Part shown: piece by piece, positions 61,209 through 64,000 of the stretch
Layout: every line of letters starts with the position of its first letter
Numbering within the stretch: the first letter of the stretch is position 1
Assembly (NCBI GenBank): GCA_049515135.1
Contig: JBEKUJ010000003.1
Coordinates: 124,001 to 188,000 of the forward strand
Reading direction: 5' to 3'
DNA from: Fen-1364 sp049515135
GTDB taxonomy: Bacteria > Spirochaetota > Spirochaetia > SZUA-6 > Fen-1364
DNA: 64,000 nucleotides
Translations under genes and position numbers: made by a program
The notes under the pieces: model-generated
Seen by the model: the letters and a program-made list of their open reading frames with translations, nothing else
Told to the model about the DNA's origin: nothing
Database searches by the model: none

Positions 61209-62057
61209 CTAGTTCTCTCCCGGGTCGAGGTACTTTGTTATGAAGCTGCCGCGGAGATCAGAGGGAATCCATTTCCCGATTCTCCATCCCCACCAATACT
61301 TTGGAGCTACGCAACCTAGTCGGGATCTGCAAAAAAACGCGCCCCACCACGCGAAAGTGCTGTTTGAGAGGACCCCGCCGTCACAGAGAGACATGAGTGC
61401 CAAATCCTCACTTACGGAAAGGTTTGATATGTACTTGGGACCGAGGTCCTTGAACAGATTGGCGGCATGACGGGGATCGTCTCCGACGATGATATAACAC
61501 AGGCCTTCCTCTGGTTCAGGGAGAAGCTTCAGGGCCTTCATATAGTAATGGTCCGGCAGCCGCACGCTGCCGCCGCCGACTGTAATTTCCTCAAAGTCCG
61601 AACCACGGACATGGATGAAAACAGGACTTCTTCCCCCGCAGACAGACTCCAGGACAACCTCTGCCCTTCGGCGGAGAGATGGCTTGAGACGCAAGAGACT
61701 GTGCATGTCGCCTGCCATGCCCTCGGTTGACTGGAAATAGCCTTTCAGGATGCTGAAGAAACGTATCCTTCCCTGATGGACTACGTATTCACCGGCATTT
61801 TCGTAATGAAGGGAAACAAGACCGGTCAGGATGAAAGCGCGACGAATCACGGGGAACAGGACCCTTTCAATCACGTATCTGGCAATCGGCGCGTCAATGT
61901 TGAGCCAGCGTTCCTTGCTCTTCCCGGCCAGGAGAGACCGGGTCCTGCCGAATCCGACGCTGATGAGCCATTCTTTCGCGGCTCTGCGGCTCAAGGCGTA
62001 TGCAATCTGGAAAAGCTGGTTTCCGGTTCGCCCGCCTATTGTAAGGAGAAGGATCAT
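61209..62057 (-). CDS. GT11-type fucosyltransferase (paralogue)
   Basis: A 282-residue GT11 enzyme. TIGGRTGNQLFQIAYALSRR, VFIHVRGSDFEEITVGGGSV and VLSNSTFAWWGAFF are the three family blocks. In the donor motif HVRR-x-D is HVRG-S-D; the second Arg is Gly, so donor handling may differ. Two nt from the first GT11 gene, forming a tandem pair with low overall identity, so the duplication is old or the genes have separate origins. Confidence 0.87.
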   Translation of the reverse strand: MILLLTIGGRTGNQLFQIAYALSRRAAKEWLISVGFGRTRSLLAGKSKERWLNIDAPIARYVIERVLFPVIRRAFILTGLVSLHYENAGEYVVHQGRIRFFSILKGYFQSTEGMAGDMHSLLRLKPSLRRRAEVVLESVCGGRSPVFIHVRGSDFEEITVGGGSVRLPDHYYMKALKLLPEPEEGLCYIIVGDDPRHAANLFKDLGPKYISNLSVSEDLALMSLCDGGVLSNSTFAWWGAFFCRSRLGCVAPKYWWGWRIGKWIPSDLRGSFITKYLDPGEN

Positions 62058-62079
62058 TCGTCTCCAGTCAGACTTTGCG

Positions 62080-63156
62080 TCATGATGCCTTCTTATAGAC
62101 TTCCAGGGTCTGTGCAGCCGCTTTTTGCCAGGAAAAATATGTCAGCCGCGCGGCTCCTGCTTCGACCAGCTGCCGGGAGCGTGACGGGCTGCACAGAACT
62201 TTCTCTACGGCACTTGCAACGGAATCAATCGACCGTGGGTCGAAGAGCTCGGCTGCTTCTCCAGCGACCTCAGGGATGGAGGAGCTGGCGCTGGCAGCAA
62301 CCGGGCAGCCGCACGCAAAGGCCTCAAGAAGCGGCATGCCAAACCCTTCGTAGAGAGAAGGATAAACGAAAACCGACGCGAAATGATAAAGATTCGCCAG
62401 CTGTGCCGATGAGAGCGTCGTGAAATACCGTACGCGATCAATGATCCCATGCTGGCGAAACGCACCGGACTCGACACGGCTGAAATTGCCTCCTCCCGCA
62501 CAGACAAGCTCCAGGTCATGCCGCGGCAGGAGCAGGGCTGCGGCCTGCAGAAATGTTTCGAAGTTCTTGTACCCGGAACGTTCGCCGACATACAGCAAAT
62601 AGGGCCTGTCGACCATGCGGGGCGATCCATTAAAAGTCAGGCTTGTTGCGTGGGGGATCACTGTTACTTTCTCCGGCGCTATGTCGAGAAGTCTGCAGAG
62701 GTCTTTCTTTGTGTTGGCGCTGACCGCAATGATCAGCGATGCCCTGTTGCAAAGCAGGCGTTTGTTTGCTGCGGTTCCGTCGTCGCGAACATGCTCGGGG
62801 TAAAGCTCGTGAATCATGTCGTGGACTGTCACGACGAAGGGCCGCTGGATCGATCTCAGAAAATACGGACGATAATAGGTGGGGTGGAATACCTCGTACT
62901 CTGTCCGAAGGGCTCGAACTGCTGAGAAACGGTTCAGCGCTGCCATGATCCTGATCTTGCCTTTAAAATGTCTCCGAGTAAGCAGGAACCGCCTTTTTTC
63001 GAGGTACTCATTGTCGGAGAAAATAACGGGGAACGTTGCCTCGAAACCGTCCATCCTGCTCAAGGCCCCGATGAGCTCCGCAAAATAGCGTGAAACTCCC
63101 CCTCTTCGCTGGAGGAAAGCCTGGTAGTCATAGAGGACGCGCATCATGCCTTTCAC
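62080..63156 (-). CDS. GT4 glycosyltransferase
   Basis: A 358-residue GT-B enzyme: MRVLYDYQAFLQRRGGVSRY, VFHPTYYRPYFLRS, LYVGERSGYKNFETFLQAAA and LYEGFGMPLLEAFACGCPVA, a set like that of WbdA/mannosyltransferase-type GT4 enzymes in O-antigen clusters. Cytoplasmic. Start is the first of several near codons (VMKGMMRVLYDYQ). One base separates it from the next gene upstream. Confidence 0.87.
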   Translation of the reverse strand: MKGMMRVLYDYQAFLQRRGGVSRYFAELIGALSRMDGFEATFPVIFSDNEYLEKRRFLLTRRHFKGKIRIMAALNRFSAVRALRTEYEVFHPTYYRPYFLRSIQRPFVVTVHDMIHELYPEHVRDDGTAANKRLLCNRASLIIAVSANTKKDLCRLLDIAPEKVTVIPHATSLTFNGSPRMVDRPYLLYVGERSGYKNFETFLQAAALLLPRHDLELVCAGGGNFSRVESGAFRQHGIIDRVRYFTTLSSAQLANLYHFASVFVYPSLYEGFGMPLLEAFACGCPVAASASSSIPEVAGEAAELFDPRSIDSVASAVEKVLCSPSRSRQLVEAGAARLTYFSWQKAAAQTLEVYKKAS

Positions 63157-64000
63157 TCAGATTCTGGGGATGGGCTGCCCGAGGAGCCTGCGCTTTGCCC
63201 GACTGAGAAATATCCGAACCGGATGTGGCCGCGCCCAGGCCGTTTCCCAATAATGGATTGCGAGCGACCAATCCCGCGCATATCCACGCATGGTCTGGAA
63301 AGGAACGAACTCTCTCCTGAAGAAATTAGGAAAGGGGAAGAAATAGGTGCTGGGGAAAATGACGTCCCATGCGGTGGCGAAGGCAAGGTTCGCAAAGAAG
63401 ATTCGCGTCAGAAAACGAGGTCCGCTTGAATCGAGAATCACCCCTGTGTCCTTTGTCGCGATAGGTTCTGATAATTGTGCGATCAGAAGCCGCAGCAGAG
63501 GATGTCCAGGCGCGCTTCCCAGGAGTCCGTTGCTGATCTCTGGAACATCGTCGAAAAGAGTTCCCGCGAAAAACGAACAGTGTACGGCAAGTTCATCCAG
63601 TGGACGAAGGCACTCGAAGTCAGTGTCGGCATAAACCCCGCCTTCACGCTCCAGGATTTCGTATCTTGCGATGTCCGATCTGGCGCCGAAGCTCGCAGAC
63701 TTCCGAAAAGCGGCCTCATTCCGCAGGCCAAATTGAAGGATGGACTTCTCATCCCAGAGCCGGTATTCCCAGCCCGTGTTCACCCGGCGCCAGGAATCTG
63801 TCCAGGCCCGATATCGTTCAGGCAGCCCGCCCCCTAGCCAGATCTGGTGAATGCGCTTCGGGATTTGCGTGGCCGCCCGGTCGCCCTTTTTTCTTTCGTA
63901 CTCATCAAAACGATCCGCCAGGACCCTCCACTGATCAGGCCGCCGGGCCCGCTCATAGAAGCCCTCCTGGAAATCTGAGAGCTGGAAGAATTTTCGCGAT
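63157..64000 (-). CDS. GT32-type glycosyltransferase (partial)
   Basis: The frame is open to the right edge, so the true start lies outside; at least 280 codons are present. IPKRIHQIWLGGG (about 40 codons from the edge side) is the GT32/OCH1 opening, DIARYEILEREGGVYADTDF holds a classical DXD motif, and the C-terminus is basic (SRAKRRLLGQPIPRI). An internal GTG at 63783 is not the start because the conserved opening lies before it. It differs from the DIK-type GT32 gene near 51 kb. Confidence 0.85.
   Translation of the reverse strand, partial: SRKFFQLSDFQEGFYERARRPDQWRVLADRFDEYERKKGDRAATQIPKRIHQIWLGGGLPERYRAWTDSWRRVNTGWEYRLWDEKSILQFGLRNEAAFRKSASFGARSDIARYEILEREGGVYADTDFECLRPLDELAVHCSFFAGTLFDDVPEISNGLLGSAPGHPLLRLLIAQLSEPIATKDTGVILDSSGPRFLTRIFFANLAFATAWDVIFPSTYFFPFPNFFRREFVPFQTMRGYARDWSLAIHYWETAWARPHPVRIFLSRAKRRLLGQPIPRI

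Noticed and set aside
1..64000. CRISPR arrays, insertion sequences, integrases, tRNA or rRNA genes
   Set aside because: No regularly spaced repeats, transposase motifs or cloverleaf sequences other than the tmRNA were seen.

Overview
The window is GC-rich bacterial DNA from a diderm (Gram-negative-type) organism. It holds BamA, Skp/OmpH, TamB, a TonB-like protein, a LolA-like protein and an outer-membrane barrel. I infer a member of the Spirochaetota with moderate confidence. The reasons are the TamB-BamA-OmpH order, the thymidylate kinase P-loop with Thr in place of Lys, a PEGA/formylglycine-type protein beside two signal peptidases and smpB, and a tmRNA tag ending in MAA. No rRNA or protein phylogeny is available here to prove it. 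No mobile element, CRISPR array, tRNA or rRNA was seen. Genes are packed tightly, with many 1-30 nt overlaps and many GTG/TTG starts. There is no gene-free stretch longer than about 180 nt.

Left half (1-30 kb), conserved core. An envelope-assembly operon reads leftward from 9226: small proline-rich secreted protein, TonB-like, tamB, bamA, ompH/skp, ruvX (cut by the window edge). Facing away from it is tmk with a small secreted protein. Next comes a leftward housekeeping operon, lepB-lepB-hemW-yebC-ruvC-ruvA-ruvB-queA. It shares a divergent promoter region with a rightward PEGA/FGE-domain gene, smpB and ssrA (tmRNA with a clear terminator). Then follow a small secreted protein, rodA-fecR, a TraB-family membrane protein, a membrane-anchored isoaspartyl methyltransferase, a large spermidine-synthase-like membrane protein, and a metacaspase-glutathione peroxidase pair.

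Right half (30-64 kb), surface-glycan region. It opens with a GDP-fucose-synthase-like gene and a second SDR gene. Next is a four-gene envelope cassette: two FtsX/LolC-type permeases, a LolA-like carrier and an outer-membrane barrel. A polyprenyl-phosphate GT2-GtrA fusion and two large membrane glycosyltransferase-like proteins follow. From about 42.7 kb to the right edge there is one long leftward run of sugar-nucleotide and glycosyltransferase genes. These include an Fkp-type fucokinase/guanylyltransferase, UDP-glucuronate 4-epimerase, UDP-glucuronate decarboxylase, a GHMP-kinase/uridylyltransferase fusion, one GT10 and two GT11 fucosyltransferases, and GT2, GT4, GT25, GT32 and GT61 enzymes. 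Together they predict a fucose- and pentose/uronate-containing surface polysaccharide or glycolipid, with nucleotide sugars made partly by salvage.

Most interesting points: the kinase-uridylyltransferase fusion; the full set for scavenging and attaching fucose; a PIMT domain placed by topology outside the cytoplasm; two promoters that would give leaderless or near-leaderless mRNAs; a frameshifted methyltransferase gene; and an ABC permease cassette with no ATPase beside it.
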